Positions 44,927 to 53,286 of a stretch of 64,000 nucleotides of DNA are shown here, one piece after another. Numbering within the stretch: position 1 is the first letter of the stretch; every line of letters begins with the position of its first letter. The position numbers were made by a program, and so were the translations under genes. The stretch comes from Stenotrophomonas_A sp035629025 (lineage in GTDB: Bacteria; Pseudomonadota; Gammaproteobacteria; Xanthomonadales; Xanthomonadaceae). The DNA lies in the NCBI GenBank assembly GCA_035629025.1, contig DASPIU010000070.1, forward strand, positions 1 to 64,000, written 5' to 3'. The notes below the pieces were generated by a model. It saw only the letters and a program-made list of their open reading frames with translations, was not told the DNA's origin and made no database searches.

Positions 44927-45951
44927 GGGCTTGCCTTTGCTTGGGTGTCGATCCAGGCCAGTGCCAAGGCGGGCCAGGCGGCCGTGGTGAGGCCGGTGGT
45001 GCCGCGCGTGCCAAAACCGTGGCCGCCGCGCGGGAATACATGCAACTCGACGGGCACGCCGGCATGGCGCAGCGCGTCGTGGAACAACAGACTGTTGTCC
45101 ACCGGCACCACGGTGTCGTCCTGTGCGTGCACGAGGAAGGTGGGCGGGGTGTGCGCGTCGACATGCAGCTGCGGCGAATAGCGCTGCGCGCGGGCCGGGT
45201 CGGGCGCCGTGCCGAGCAGCTGCTGGCGGGAACCAGGATGCGCGGCAGGGCCGGTCATGTCGATCACCGGGTAGATCAGCAACTGGAAGTCCGGGCGGGC
45301 GGAAACCTCGTCAATGGCATCGCTGCGCGGATGCAGTGGTTCGTCGTAGCGCGTGCCCAGGCTGGCGGCGACGTGACCGCCCGCGGAAAAACCCATCACC
45401 CCGATGCGCTGCGGGTCCAGATGCCAGCGCGCGGCTTGCGAGCGGATCAGGCGCAGCGCGCGTTGCGCATCCACCAATGGGGCGTCGGCGGCGTCGGCAT
45501 GGCCCTCGCCGGGCAGGCGATAGCGCAGCACGAACAGAGTCACGCCGCCCTGGTCAACGAACGCCGTGCGCAGCGCCGTGCCCTCCTTGTCGAGCACGAT
45601 GCGCTGGTAGCCGCCGCCCGGGACTACCAGTAGTGCGGCGCCATTGGGATGTGCCGGCTGCTGCACGACGAGGTAGGGGCGGCTGACATGGTCCACGAAG
45701 CGGTCGGGCGTGGCCGGATCGCGGCTGCGCTCGAAGATGCGCTGCGGCTGGGCCAGCGCCTGGTCGCCCGGCGCCAGTCCATCCCTTGGCCACAGGGGCA
45801 GCCGCGCCTGCTGCTCGGCCGCGGTCTCGGCACTGGGCCAGGCATCGGTAGGCGCCGCCGCCGCCACGCCGAGCAACGCCGCCAGGCACGCGCCAGCCGT
45901 AGCCGCCCAGTAGCGGTGTGCCCGCCGTGATGACATTCCACGATTGTCCAT
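44923..45951 (-). CDS. secreted alpha/beta hydrolase, acetyl-esterase-like
   Basis: A 342-residue protein. A signal peptide (AATAGACLAALLGVAAAAP) is followed by an alpha/beta hydrolase of the BD-FAE/acetyl-xylan-esterase type: oxyanion segment VVPGGGYQR, nucleophile in GFSAGGHVAA, and the C-terminal histidine in RGGHGFG. The family removes acetyl or feruloyl groups from plant polysaccharides. AGGAG precedes the ATG at 45951. It is the first gene of an operon with the carboxylesterase and is divergent from the hydratase/TRAP operon, sharing its control region. Confidence 0.85.
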   Translation of the reverse strand: MDNRGMSSRRAHRYWAATAGACLAALLGVAAAAPTDAWPSAETAAEQQARLPLWPRDGLAPGDQALAQPQRIFERSRDPATPDRFVDHVSRPYLVVQQPAHPNGAALLVVPGGGYQRIVLDKEGTALRTAFVDQGGVTLFVLRYRLPGEGHADAADAPLVDAQRALRLIRSQAARWHLDPQRIGVMGFSAGGHVAASLGTRYDEPLHPRSDAIDEVSARPDFQLLIYPVIDMTGPAAHPGSRQQLLGTAPDPARAQRYSPQLHVDAHTPPTFLVHAQDDTVVPVDNSLLFHDALRHAGVPVELHVFPRGGHGFGTRGTTGLTTAAWPALALAWIDTQAKASP

Positions 45952-46046
45952 CGGCTCCTCCCACCGTTGGCCACGCCTTCCTCAGCAGTCACGCAAAGGC
46001 TTGTGGGACAAGGCCTCGCGGTTTTTGCCGCAGTGCACATTGCCCA

Positions 46047-46062
46047 TGACACCGGTTTACCA
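46047..46062. promoter_or_regulatory. weak LacI-type operator between esterase and TRAP operons
   Basis: TGACACCGGTTTACCA has the same left half-site (TGACACCG) as the kduI site and a degenerate right half. It lies midway in the 173-base divergent region between 45951 and 46125, so it could serve both operons. Confidence 0.5.
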
Positions 46063-46124
46063 TATACATCGTTCCCTGCCACTGTCGATGGGCAGTGCAG
46101 CATTGATTCCACCGGAGGTCACCC

Positions 46125-46940
46125 TTGAGTCCACACACCGGCCCGCAGGATGCGCAGGCGTTGTCAGCCATCGCCGAAGCCTTTGTCCAGGCCCGCCAGC
46201 TCGGCCGGTCGCTGCCGGATTTCCCCGGTCAGATCCCGGCAGACCTGGTCTCGGCCTATGCCGTGCAGGATCTGGCCATTGCCCGCTGGCCGGACCGGGT
46301 GGTTGGCTGGAAGGTGGGCTACATTGCCGCCGAGCGCCGCGACATCTCCGGGGATGACCGCCTGCTGGGCCCGATCTTTTCCCGTGCGCTGTGGAATGCT
46401 ACCGGTAGCATCACCGACTTCCCGATCTACGTCGGCGGCTTTGGCGCGGTCGAAGCCGAGTACGTGCTGCAGCTCGAAGAAGATGCCCCGGCGGGCAAGC
46501 TGCAGTGGACGCCGGACGAAGCCGCGGCCCTGCCGGCGCGGCTGTTCATCGGTGTGGAAATCGCCAGCAGCCCGCTGGCGACGATCAACCAGCTCGGCCC
46601 GCGCGTGGTGGTTTCCGACTTCGGCAACAACAACGGCCTGATCCTCGGCGCGGAGATCGCTGACTGGACCGCCCGCGACGAGAGCAGTCTGGTGGCTGAA
46701 ACCCGCATCGATGGCCAGGTCGTCGGCACCGGCGGCGCGACCTTGCTGCCGGGCGGCTTGCGCGCCGCGTACGCCTTCGCCCTGGGCCGCTCGGCCTTGC
46801 GCGGGCGGCCGCTCAAGCGCGGCGAGCTGATCGCCACGGGCAATGCCACCGGCATCCATGACATCGGCGTGGGCCAGCTGGCCACGATCCGTTTCGACGG
46901 CTTCGGCGAAATCCAGTGCAGGGCCGTCGCCGCCGGGTAA
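46125..46940 (+). CDS. 2-keto-4-pentenoate hydratase-like enzyme (FAH superfamily)
   Basis: A 271-residue cytoplasmic protein of the MhpD/fumarylacetoacetate-hydrolase-related fold. It has VGWKVGYIAAERR near residue 60, VEAEYVLQL with metal-ligand Glu residues near 110, GVEIASSPL (about 147), and GTGGATLLPGGLRA in the C-terminal part. MhpD-type enzymes add water to 2-oxo-4-pentenoates. In a uronate locus it may handle an unsaturated keto-acid, which is not a described step. The start is TTG at 46125 with a strong GGAGGT seven bases upstream. It heads an operon with the TRAP transporter. Confidence 0.82.
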   Translation: MSPHTGPQDAQALSAIAEAFVQARQLGRSLPDFPGQIPADLVSAYAVQDLAIARWPDRVVGWKVGYIAAERRDISGDDRLLGPIFSRALWNATGSITDFPIYVGGFGAVEAEYVLQLEEDAPAGKLQWTPDEAAALPARLFIGVEIASSPLATINQLGPRVVVSDFGNNNGLILGAEIADWTARDESSLVAETRIDGQVVGTGGATLLPGGLRAAYAFALGRSALRGRPLKRGELIATGNATGIHDIGVGQLATIRFDGFGEIQCRAVAAG

Positions 46941-46981
46941 CTTGCACCCACTCCACAGTGGCCTGAGCGCGGGAGGGCGCA

Positions 46982-47980
46982 ATGATCACACGCAGAGGTT
47001 TCATCGGCGCCAGCCTTGGCGCCACCCTGGCCGCCCCGATGGGCGCGGCGCGTGCCATCACCCAGGTGCCGGGCGGCCAGTTGCTGACCGCCACCGACGT
47101 GCACGTGTCGGACTATCCCACCGTCGAGGCGGTGCGCTGGATCGGCCAGCAACTGGAAAGCGAGACCGGCGGGCGCATCAAGCTGCGCCTGTATCACTCG
47201 GGCCAGCTCGGCCGCGAGGCTGAGGCGATCGACATGGCACGCTTCGGCGCCATCGACATCACCCGCGTGTACTCCGGCGCGCTCAACAACGCCTTCCCGC
47301 TGACCCAGGCGCTGTCGCTGCCCTACGTGTTCGACTCGGTCGCGCACTTGCGCCGCGCGCTGGATGGCGATGTCGGCGAAGCGGTGCTGCGCGGTTTCGA
47401 GTCGCGTGGCCTGGTCGGCCTGGCGATCTACGATTCTGGCGCGCGCTGCTTCTACAACACCAAGCACCCGATCGTCACGCCGCGCGACCTGCATGGCCTG
47501 AAGCTGCGCGTGGCCAACTCCGACATCTTCATCCAGCTGATGCGCCTGCTCGGCGCCAACCCGACGCCGATGTCGCTGGGTGAGACCTTCTCGGCGATGG
47601 AGACGCACATGATCGATGGCGCCGAGAACAACATGCGCAGCTTCCAGTCCAGCCGCCACTTCGAGGCGGCGCGCTACTGGTCGCAAAGCGAGCATTCCTA
47701 TGCGCCGGACATCCTGGTGATGTCGCGCAGCAGCTTTGAAGCGCTGGCGCCGGCCGACCGCGAGCGCGTGCTGCGCCTGGCGCGGGCCTCGGTGCCGGTG
47801 ATGCGCAAGCTGTGGGACAGCTCGGAGGAAGCCGCGCGCAAGGACGTGCAGGCGCATGGCGTGAAGTTCAACGACGTGGACATGCCGGCCTTCCGCCAGG
47901 CGGCGGCGCCGTTGCTGGCCGAATACCACCAGCGTCCCGAAATCGAGGCGCTGTACCGTCGCATCCGTGCGCTGGCGTGA
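46982..47980 (+). CDS. TRAP transporter substrate-binding protein (DctP)
   Basis: A 332-residue periplasmic binding protein. It has an N-terminal Tat-like signal MITRRGFIGASLGATLAAP. The DctP/SiaP fold motifs are present: the GQLGREAEAIDMARFGAIDI segment, then GLKLRVANSDIFIQLMRLLG with the conserved ligand-contacting Arg, and GAENNMRSF. The ligand is probably an organic acid; the context suggests a uronate or unsaturated oligogalacturonide breakdown product. It is 41 bases after the hydratase gene, in the same operon as the Q and M subunits. Confidence 0.92.
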   Translation: MITRRGFIGASLGATLAAPMGAARAITQVPGGQLLTATDVHVSDYPTVEAVRWIGQQLESETGGRIKLRLYHSGQLGREAEAIDMARFGAIDITRVYSGALNNAFPLTQALSLPYVFDSVAHLRRALDGDVGEAVLRGFESRGLVGLAIYDSGARCFYNTKHPIVTPRDLHGLKLRVANSDIFIQLMRLLGANPTPMSLGETFSAMETHMIDGAENNMRSFQSSRHFEAARYWSQSEHSYAPDILVMSRSSFEALAPADRERVLRLARASVPVMRKLWDSSEEAARKDVQAHGVKFNDVDMPAFRQAAAPLLAEYHQRPEIEALYRRIRALA

Positions 47981-47987
47981 GGCAGTC

Positions 47988-48509
47988 ATGACCGAGAGCT
48001 CCTATACCCGCAGTCTTCCGCCCGCCCAGCGCGCGCTCGATCGCCTGTCCGATTACGCGATCTATACCGCTGCCGCCTCCTTGCTGGGGCTGGTGGTGGT
48101 ACAGGGCTGGCAGGTCTTTACCCGTTACGTGCTCAACGACTCGCCAAGCTGGACCGAGCCGGTGACCCTGCTGCTGCTGGCCACGGCCATGAGCCTGGGT
48201 GCGGCCGCCGGCGTGCACAGCAACCGCCACTTCGGCTTCTTTCTGCTCGCCGAACGCTTTCCGGAAGGCGGCCGGCGCGCACTGGAAGTGCTGCGCTCGG
48301 GCGTGATGGCGGCGATCGGCCTGGTCCTGGCGTGGTGGAGCACGCTGCTGCTGCTCGATGGTCTGGACATCAAGATTGCCGGTGCGCGCATGCCGCAGAG
48401 CATCAATTACCTGCCACTGGCGATTGGCGGCGCGCTGATGGCGCTGTTCGCGCTGTACCGCGTGTGGCGCGCACTGCGCCCGCTGCATCTGCAAGAAGGG
48501 GAGGCTTGA
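47988..48509 (+). CDS. TRAP transporter small membrane subunit (DctQ)
   Basis: A 173-residue protein with four hydrophobic helices (about residues 25-45, 60-80, 105-125, 135-155) and the DctQ pattern VFTRYVLNDSPSWTEPVTLLLL. It forms the membrane part with DctM. The ATG at 47988 lies seven bases after the DctP stop; an upstream start within the dctP end is less likely. Confidence 0.9.
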   Translation: MTESSYTRSLPPAQRALDRLSDYAIYTAAASLLGLVVVQGWQVFTRYVLNDSPSWTEPVTLLLLATAMSLGAAAGVHSNRHFGFFLLAERFPEGGRRALEVLRSGVMAAIGLVLAWWSTLLLLDGLDIKIAGARMPQSINYLPLAIGGALMALFALYRVWRALRPLHLQEGEA

Positions 48510-48512
48510 TCC

Positions 48513-49799
48513 ATGGCGATTGCAATCCTGCTGTGCCTGTTCGTCGCGCTGATGGTGATCGGCGTGCCGGTGGCCTATGCGCTGGCGGTCGCCGCGCTGG
48601 CCACGCTGCTGTACCTGGACCTGCCCAGCGTGGTGCTGGTGCAGCAGATTTCCGCCGGTGCGGGTGGGGCTTCGCTGATCGCGATTCCGCTGTTCATCTT
48701 TGCCGGCGAGCTGATGCTGCGCGGTGGCATTTCCGAGCGGCTGATTGCACTGGCGGCCTCGCTGGTTGGGCGCATGCGCGGTGGCCTGGGCCAGGTGAGC
48801 GTGTTGTCGTCGCTGTTCTTTGGCGGCGTCTCCGGCTCGGCGATTGCCGACGTGTCGGCGGTCGGCGGCACGATGATTCCGCAAATGGTCAAGCGCGGCT
48901 ACGACCGCGACTACGCGGTGAACGTCAGCATCACCGCCGCGCTGGTGGCGCTGCTGGTGCCGCCTTCGCATAACCTGATCCTGTTTTCCGCGGCAGCCGG
49001 TGGCGGCATCTCGATTGCCGACCTGTTTGCCGCCGGCATCGTCCCGGCGCTGCTGATGACCGTGGCGATGATGGTCACCGGCTATCTGGTCGCGCGCCAT
49101 CGCGGCTACGGCACTGAGCCGTTCCCGGGCTGGCGCGCGGTGCTGATGCGCCTGCTCGGCGCGCTGCCCGGGCTGGGTCTGGTGCTGCTGATCTTCGTCG
49201 GCATCCGCGCCGGCATCTTCACCGCGGTGGAAAGCGCGGCCATCGCGGTGGTGTACGCGCTGCTGGTCACCGCCCTGCTGTACCGCCAGCTGAAGTGGGC
49301 CGAATTCTTTGCCGCGGTCACCCACGCCGCGCGCACCACCGGCGTGATCCTGTTCGTGATCGCGACGGCTTCGGTATTCGGCTGGCTGCTGGCCTATCTG
49401 CAAGTGCCGGCGGCGGCAGTGGATTTCCTGCAATCGTTCGCGCACAGCCAGCGCACGGTACTGGCGATGATCGTGGTGATCCTGCTGGTGCTGGGCATGT
49501 TCATGGATCTGGCGCCGAAGATCCTGATCTGCACGCCGATCTTCCTGCCGGTGGTGAAGGCCTATGGCGTGGACCCGGTGCACTTCGCGCTGGTGATGGT
49601 GCTGGCCGGCGGCATCGGCCTGGTGACGCCGCCGGTGGGCTCGGTGCTGTTCATCGGCACGGCGATCGGCAAGATCAGCATCACCGACAGCATGCGCACG
49701 ATCTGGCCGTTCTGGCTGTCGGCGCTGGCGGTGCTGCTGATCGTGGCGTTCTTCCCGGCCCTGTCGCTGTGGTTGCCGGCGCTGCTGCGCGCGGGTTAA
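48513..49799 (+). CDS. TRAP transporter large membrane subunit (DctM)
   Basis: A 428-residue protein of about eleven to twelve helices. It has the DctM features: GVPVAYALAVAALATLL early, FGGVSGSAIADVSAVGG near 107-123, and LAGGIGLVTPPVGSVLF in the last quarter. It is the Na+-driven transport channel that receives substrate from DctP. It begins three bases after DctQ. A REP element follows its stop. Confidence 0.94.
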   Translation: MAIAILLCLFVALMVIGVPVAYALAVAALATLLYLDLPSVVLVQQISAGAGGASLIAIPLFIFAGELMLRGGISERLIALAASLVGRMRGGLGQVSVLSSLFFGGVSGSAIADVSAVGGTMIPQMVKRGYDRDYAVNVSITAALVALLVPPSHNLILFSAAAGGGISIADLFAAGIVPALLMTVAMMVTGYLVARHRGYGTEPFPGWRAVLMRLLGALPGLGLVLLIFVGIRAGIFTAVESAAIAVVYALLVTALLYRQLKWAEFFAAVTHAARTTGVILFVIATASVFGWLLAYLQVPAAAVDFLQSFAHSQRTVLAMIVVILLVLGMFMDLAPKILICTPIFLPVVKAYGVDPVHFALVMVLAGGIGLVTPPVGSVLFIGTAIGKISITDSMRTIWPFWLSALAVLLIVAFFPALSLWLPALLRAG

Positions 49800-49818
49800 G
49801 GCGGCGATCCCCCTCCCT

Positions 49819-49924
49819 GTAGGAGCGGCTGTAGGAGCGGCTTCAGCCGCGACAGGCGAGCCAGGAAACACAAGAAATCGCGGGAAACGGCGGGGAGCGG
49901 TCGCGGCTGAAGCCGCTCCTACAG
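49819..49924. repeat. REP cluster, copy 4
   Basis: A partial unit (GTAGGAGCGGCT) precedes a complete unit (GTAGGAGCGGCTTCAGCCGC) and, 60 bases on, the inverted unit (GCGGCTGAAGCCGCTCCTAC). The extra partial copy shows a 10-12 base duplication at the left end. It fills the gap between the TRAP operon and the GH43 gene. Confidence 0.85.
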
Positions 49925-49974
49925 CCGGTCGCACAGCCGGCCGTGCAGTCGCAAAAACAGCGTGGAGGAATGCA

Positions 49975-51537
49975 ATGCACAAGCGCACAGGGTGGATGTT
50001 GTTGACAGGGCTGTTGCTGTGTGGGATCGCCCATGCGGCCGAGTGGAAGCGCGGCATCGAAAACCAGCGCGTCGCCGATCTGGGCAACGGTACCTACCTC
50101 AATCCAGTGCTGGCCGGCGATCATCCCGATCCCTCCGTGCTCAAGGACGGCGAGGACTACTATCTCACGCTGTCCTCCTTCGACGCCTATCCCGGCCTGC
50201 CGCTGTGGCATTCGCGCGACCTGGTGAACTGGCAGCCCATCGGCCATGCCATCCGCACCAACGTCGGCGCAATCTGGGCGCCGGACCTGGTCAAGCACGA
50301 GGGCCGCTACTACATCTACTTCCCGGCGCGGCGCGGCGAGAACGGCACGCGCAGCAACTTCGTGGTGTGGGCCGATCGCATCAACGGGCCGTGGAGCGAG
50401 CCGATCGATCTGGGTCTGGGCAAGTACATCGACCCCGGCCATGCCGTGGGCGAGGATGGCAAGCGCTATCTGTTCCTCAGCGGCGGCGACTACGTGCAGC
50501 TCAGCGACGACGGCCTGAAGGTGGTGGGTACGCCCCGACACGTCTACGACGGCTGGAAGTACCCGGAAAGCTGGGACGTGGAGGCCTATGCGCAGGAAGG
50601 CCCGAAGATCACCCGCCATGGCGACTGGTATTACATGACCACCGCCGTGGGCGGCACCGCCGGCCCGCCGACCGGGCACATGGTGATCACCGCGCGTTCG
50701 CGCTCGATCCACGGCCCGTGGGAAAACGCGCCGAACAATCCGATCACCCGCACCCGATCGGCCAGCGAGCCCTGGTGGTCACGCGGCCACGCCACGCTGG
50801 TCGAAGGCACCGACGGGCGCTGGTGGATGCTCTACCACGGCTATGAGAACGGTTACTGGACGCTCGGCCGCCAGGCCCTGCTGGAGCCGATCGAATGGAC
50901 CGCCGATGGCTGGTTCGTCGCCAAGGGCGGCGATCTTGGCCAGCCGTTGCGCAAGCCCAGCGGCCAGGCGTTGCCGCACGGCCTGAAGTTGTCCGACAGC
51001 TTCGATGGCCAGGCACTGGGGCCGCAGTGGTCGTTCTACGATCCTGCCGCCGACGAGTACAAGCGCCTAAGCTTCGGCGGCGGCGCACTGAGCGTGCGCG
51101 GCAAGGGCCAGACGCCGCGCGACAGTTCGCCGCTGACTGCCATCGCCACCGATCCGGCGTACGAGTTCGAGGTGCGCATGCAGATCGGCCCCGGCGCGAT
51201 CGGCGGCGCGCTGCTGTTCTACAGCGACCGCCTGTATGCCGGCGTGGGCAGCAACGGCAAGGATTTCATCATGCACCGCTATGGCGAGGAGCGGCCGCGG
51301 CAACTGGCGCCGGGCCCCGGCGGTGAACTGTGGCTACGCGTGCGCAACGATCGTCACATTGTCACCCTGCATACCAGCCGCGACGGAAAGACCTGGAGCA
51401 AGTACCCGGTACAGATGGAAGTGTCTGGCTACCACCACAACGTCGCAGGCAAGTTCCTGGCGCTGAAACCGGCCTTGTACGCAGCCGGTGACGGCCAGGT
51501 ACGATTTTTGGACTTCCGCTACCGCGCGCTGGATTGA
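49975..51537 (+). CDS. secreted GH43 family glycoside hydrolase
   Basis: A 520-residue enzyme. A signal peptide ends AHAA near residue 22. The five-bladed propeller carries the GH43 residues: base Asp52 in GDHPDPSVL, pKa-modulating Asp153 in YIDPGH, and acid Glu208 in QEGPKI. A C-terminal beta-sandwich (from about residue 345) of the XynB/DUF1349 type follows. GH43 enzymes release arabinose, xylose or galactose from side chains. Here arabinan or galactan side chains of pectin are the likely target. GGAGG precedes the ATG. Confidence 0.92.
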   Translation: MHKRTGWMLLTGLLLCGIAHAAEWKRGIENQRVADLGNGTYLNPVLAGDHPDPSVLKDGEDYYLTLSSFDAYPGLPLWHSRDLVNWQPIGHAIRTNVGAIWAPDLVKHEGRYYIYFPARRGENGTRSNFVVWADRINGPWSEPIDLGLGKYIDPGHAVGEDGKRYLFLSGGDYVQLSDDGLKVVGTPRHVYDGWKYPESWDVEAYAQEGPKITRHGDWYYMTTAVGGTAGPPTGHMVITARSRSIHGPWENAPNNPITRTRSASEPWWSRGHATLVEGTDGRWWMLYHGYENGYWTLGRQALLEPIEWTADGWFVAKGGDLGQPLRKPSGQALPHGLKLSDSFDGQALGPQWSFYDPAADEYKRLSFGGGALSVRGKGQTPRDSSPLTAIATDPAYEFEVRMQIGPGAIGGALLFYSDRLYAGVGSNGKDFIMHRYGEERPRQLAPGPGGELWLRVRNDRHIVTLHTSRDGKTWSKYPVQMEVSGYHHNVAGKFLALKPALYAAGDGQVRFLDFRYRALD

Positions 51538-51659
51538 GGCTGGGCGGGGCGGAACTTCCGCGCCTGATACGGAGCCTGAGCTGGGGTTGGCGGCGGCGCA
51601 GCAGCGTCACCGCCGCGGCCAAACCGCTAGAATCCCTCGACTTCCTACGACTCGCCACC

Positions 51660-52715
51660 ATGCCGCGCAAGAAGACCGAAGAAGACATCGTGGGCTTGCC
51701 CAAGGGCAAGGTGGCGACCATCAACGACATCGCCCGGCTTTCTGGCGTATCGAAGAAGACGGTCTCGCGCATCATCAACAACTCGCCACTGGTGCGGCAG
51801 GACACGCGGGAAAAGGTCGAGGCGCTGATGCGCGAGGTCGGCTACGCGCCTGATCCGCTGGCGCGCGGCCTGGCTTTCCGTCGCTCGTTCCTGATCGGCC
51901 TGGTCTACGACAACCCCACCGCGCAGTACATCGTGGACATGCAGTACGGCGCACTGGATGCCTTGCGCGGCTCCAGCTACGAACTTGTCGTGCACCCCTG
52001 CGATACCCGCAGCCCCGGCTACATCGAGGGTGTGCGCCGCTTCGTGCAGCAGCAGAAGCTGCATGGCGTGATCCTGGTGCCGCGCGCCTCCGAGGACCAG
52101 GCCCTGGCCGACATGCTGGCCGAGATCGGCTGCCGCTACACCCGCATCGCCTCGGTGGCGCTGGACACGACCTCGCAGACGGTGATCACCCACGACGCGG
52201 AAGGTGCCGCCGAAGCGGCCGACTATCTGTTGTCGCTCGGTCACCGCGACATCGCCCTGGTCACCGGCCCCAGCAACTACCGCTCCTCGATCGAGCGCAC
52301 TGACGGCTTCCTTGGTGCGCTCAAGCGTCGCGGCATCGAGTTGCCGCCCGAGCGCGTGGTCGAAGCCGGCTACACCTTCGAGTCCGGCGTGGCGGCGGCG
52401 GAAAAGCTGCTGCTTTCCAAGAAGCGCCCGACCGCCATCTTCACCGGTAACGACGAGATGGCCGCGGGCATCTACAAGGTCGCCTTGCGCGCCGGCATCA
52501 GCATCCCACGCCAGCTCTCGGTGATCGGCTACGACGACAGTTCGCTGGCCTCGCGCCTGTGGCCTTCCCTGACCTCCGTCCGCCGCCACACCCGCGACAC
52601 CGGCCGCACCGCCGCGGCGATGCTGATCCAGCCCGAGGGTCAACCGACGCTGCCGACGGCGAGCGTGCGTCCGCACCTGATCGTTCGCGACTCCTGCCAG
52701 CCACCGGAGGACTAG
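51660..52715 (+). CDS. LacI family regulator, probable regulator of the pectin locus
   Basis: A 351-residue repressor. The LacI helix-turn-helix is at residues about 20-75 (VATINDIARLSGVSKKTVSR, ALMREVGYAPDPLARGLA), with a 17-residue N-terminal extension. The effector domain resembles periplasmic binding proteins (LIGLVYDNPTAQYIVDMQYG, VIGYDDSSLASRLWPSLTSV). The related operator-like sites in the surrounding promoters are the obvious candidates for its binding sites; the inducer is probably KDG or another late pathway intermediate. ATG at 51660. Confidence 0.9.
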   Translation: MPRKKTEEDIVGLPKGKVATINDIARLSGVSKKTVSRIINNSPLVRQDTREKVEALMREVGYAPDPLARGLAFRRSFLIGLVYDNPTAQYIVDMQYGALDALRGSSYELVVHPCDTRSPGYIEGVRRFVQQQKLHGVILVPRASEDQALADMLAEIGCRYTRIASVALDTTSQTVITHDAEGAAEAADYLLSLGHRDIALVTGPSNYRSSIERTDGFLGALKRRGIELPPERVVEAGYTFESGVAAAEKLLLSKKRPTAIFTGNDEMAAGIYKVALRAGISIPRQLSVIGYDDSSLASRLWPSLTSVRRHTRDTGRTAAAMLIQPEGQPTLPTASVRPHLIVRDSCQPPED

Positions 52716-52741
52716 CCTTCGGCTAGCCCTCCGGTGGCTGG
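52697..52741 (+). terminator. stem-loop spanning the lacI stop codon
   Basis: A 14-bp perfect stem (CCAGCCACCGGAGG / CCTCCGGTGGCTGG) encloses a second small hairpin CTAGC-CTTCG-GCTAG, and the gene's stop codon lies within the loop. No T-tract is present. It is probably a 3'-end-forming or protecting structure for the regulator mRNA. Confidence 0.6.
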
Positions 52742-52742
52742 C

Positions 52743-52865
52743 TGCGTAGCCCGCGAAGCGGGCTGCGCTCCCTGAGTTTGCTGCGCAAACTTTGGGGCCC
52801 TGCCTTCGCACTTGCCTATCCCCCGCGCCGTTGGCGCGCCCCCCTTAACAAAAGGGGGGCTCTAC
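52743..52865. repeat. composite multi-hairpin element, copy C (inverted)
   Basis: Read on the minus strand this has the same module order as copies at 9676 and 12957: the C6TT..AAG6 stem (52839-52859), CGCGCC-AAC-GGCGCG, a spacer containing GATAGGCAAG shared with copy B, GTTTGC-GCA-GCAAAC (52776-52790) and AGCCCGC-TTC-GCGGGCT (52748-52764). It follows lacI directly. Between this element and the double palindrome at 52976 lies about 110 bases of unassigned sequence. Confidence 0.75.
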
Positions 52866-52975
52866 GGCTGAAAGTCTGCGCGCGGAGCATGCAGCCACCA
52901 ACTCTCTCGCTCTTTGCCTTTGCTTTGCTTTTGCTCTTGGCTCGTCCCATCCGTTCGCGCTGGCTTGTCGGGTGT

Positions 52976-53072
52976 GCGGGGGCGGACCCTGCCGGGACCC
53001 TAGACGACATGGATGTCGTCTAGGAGCCCCATGGATGGGTTCACCGCGTGTCCCGGCAGGGTCTGCCCCCGC
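52976..53072. repeat. 97-bp double palindrome
   Basis: Outer arms of 23 bases (52976-52998 and 53050-53072) are inverted repeats with one mismatch; their inner part is GACCCTGCCGGGAC. Inside, CTAGACGACAT / ATGTCGTCTAG (53000-53023) is a perfect 11-bp inverted repeat. The element sits in a 571-base region (52716-53286) with no credible gene, just upstream of the kduI promoter. It could extrude as a cruciform or be a decayed mobile palindrome. From 53073 to 53199 I see nothing else. Confidence 0.7.
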
Positions 53073-53199
53073 GCGCCACGCACCAAAGCCGGCCAGCCGA
53101 TCAATCTCGAAGGCCAATAAACCAACCCACCGCGCAAACCCAAAAAGCCCACGGCCGCCAGGCCTCAACAAACCCCGCCCCCGATCGTGCACTGCAAAA

Positions 53200-53214
53200 T
53201 GACACCGGTAGTCA
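53200..53214. promoter_or_regulatory. LacI-type operator upstream of kduI
   Basis: TGACACCGGTAGTCA, an imperfect palindrome, lies 73 bases upstream of the kduI start. It matches the complement of the kdgK/receptor operators at 13 of 15 positions and is the basis for proposing one regulon. Confidence 0.7.
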
Positions 53215-53286
53215 ACCGGGCTATGATCCCCATCTGCACCCCCCAAGAGGCGAGGCCATGACGCCCCGCCGGCCACTGGAGACGCC

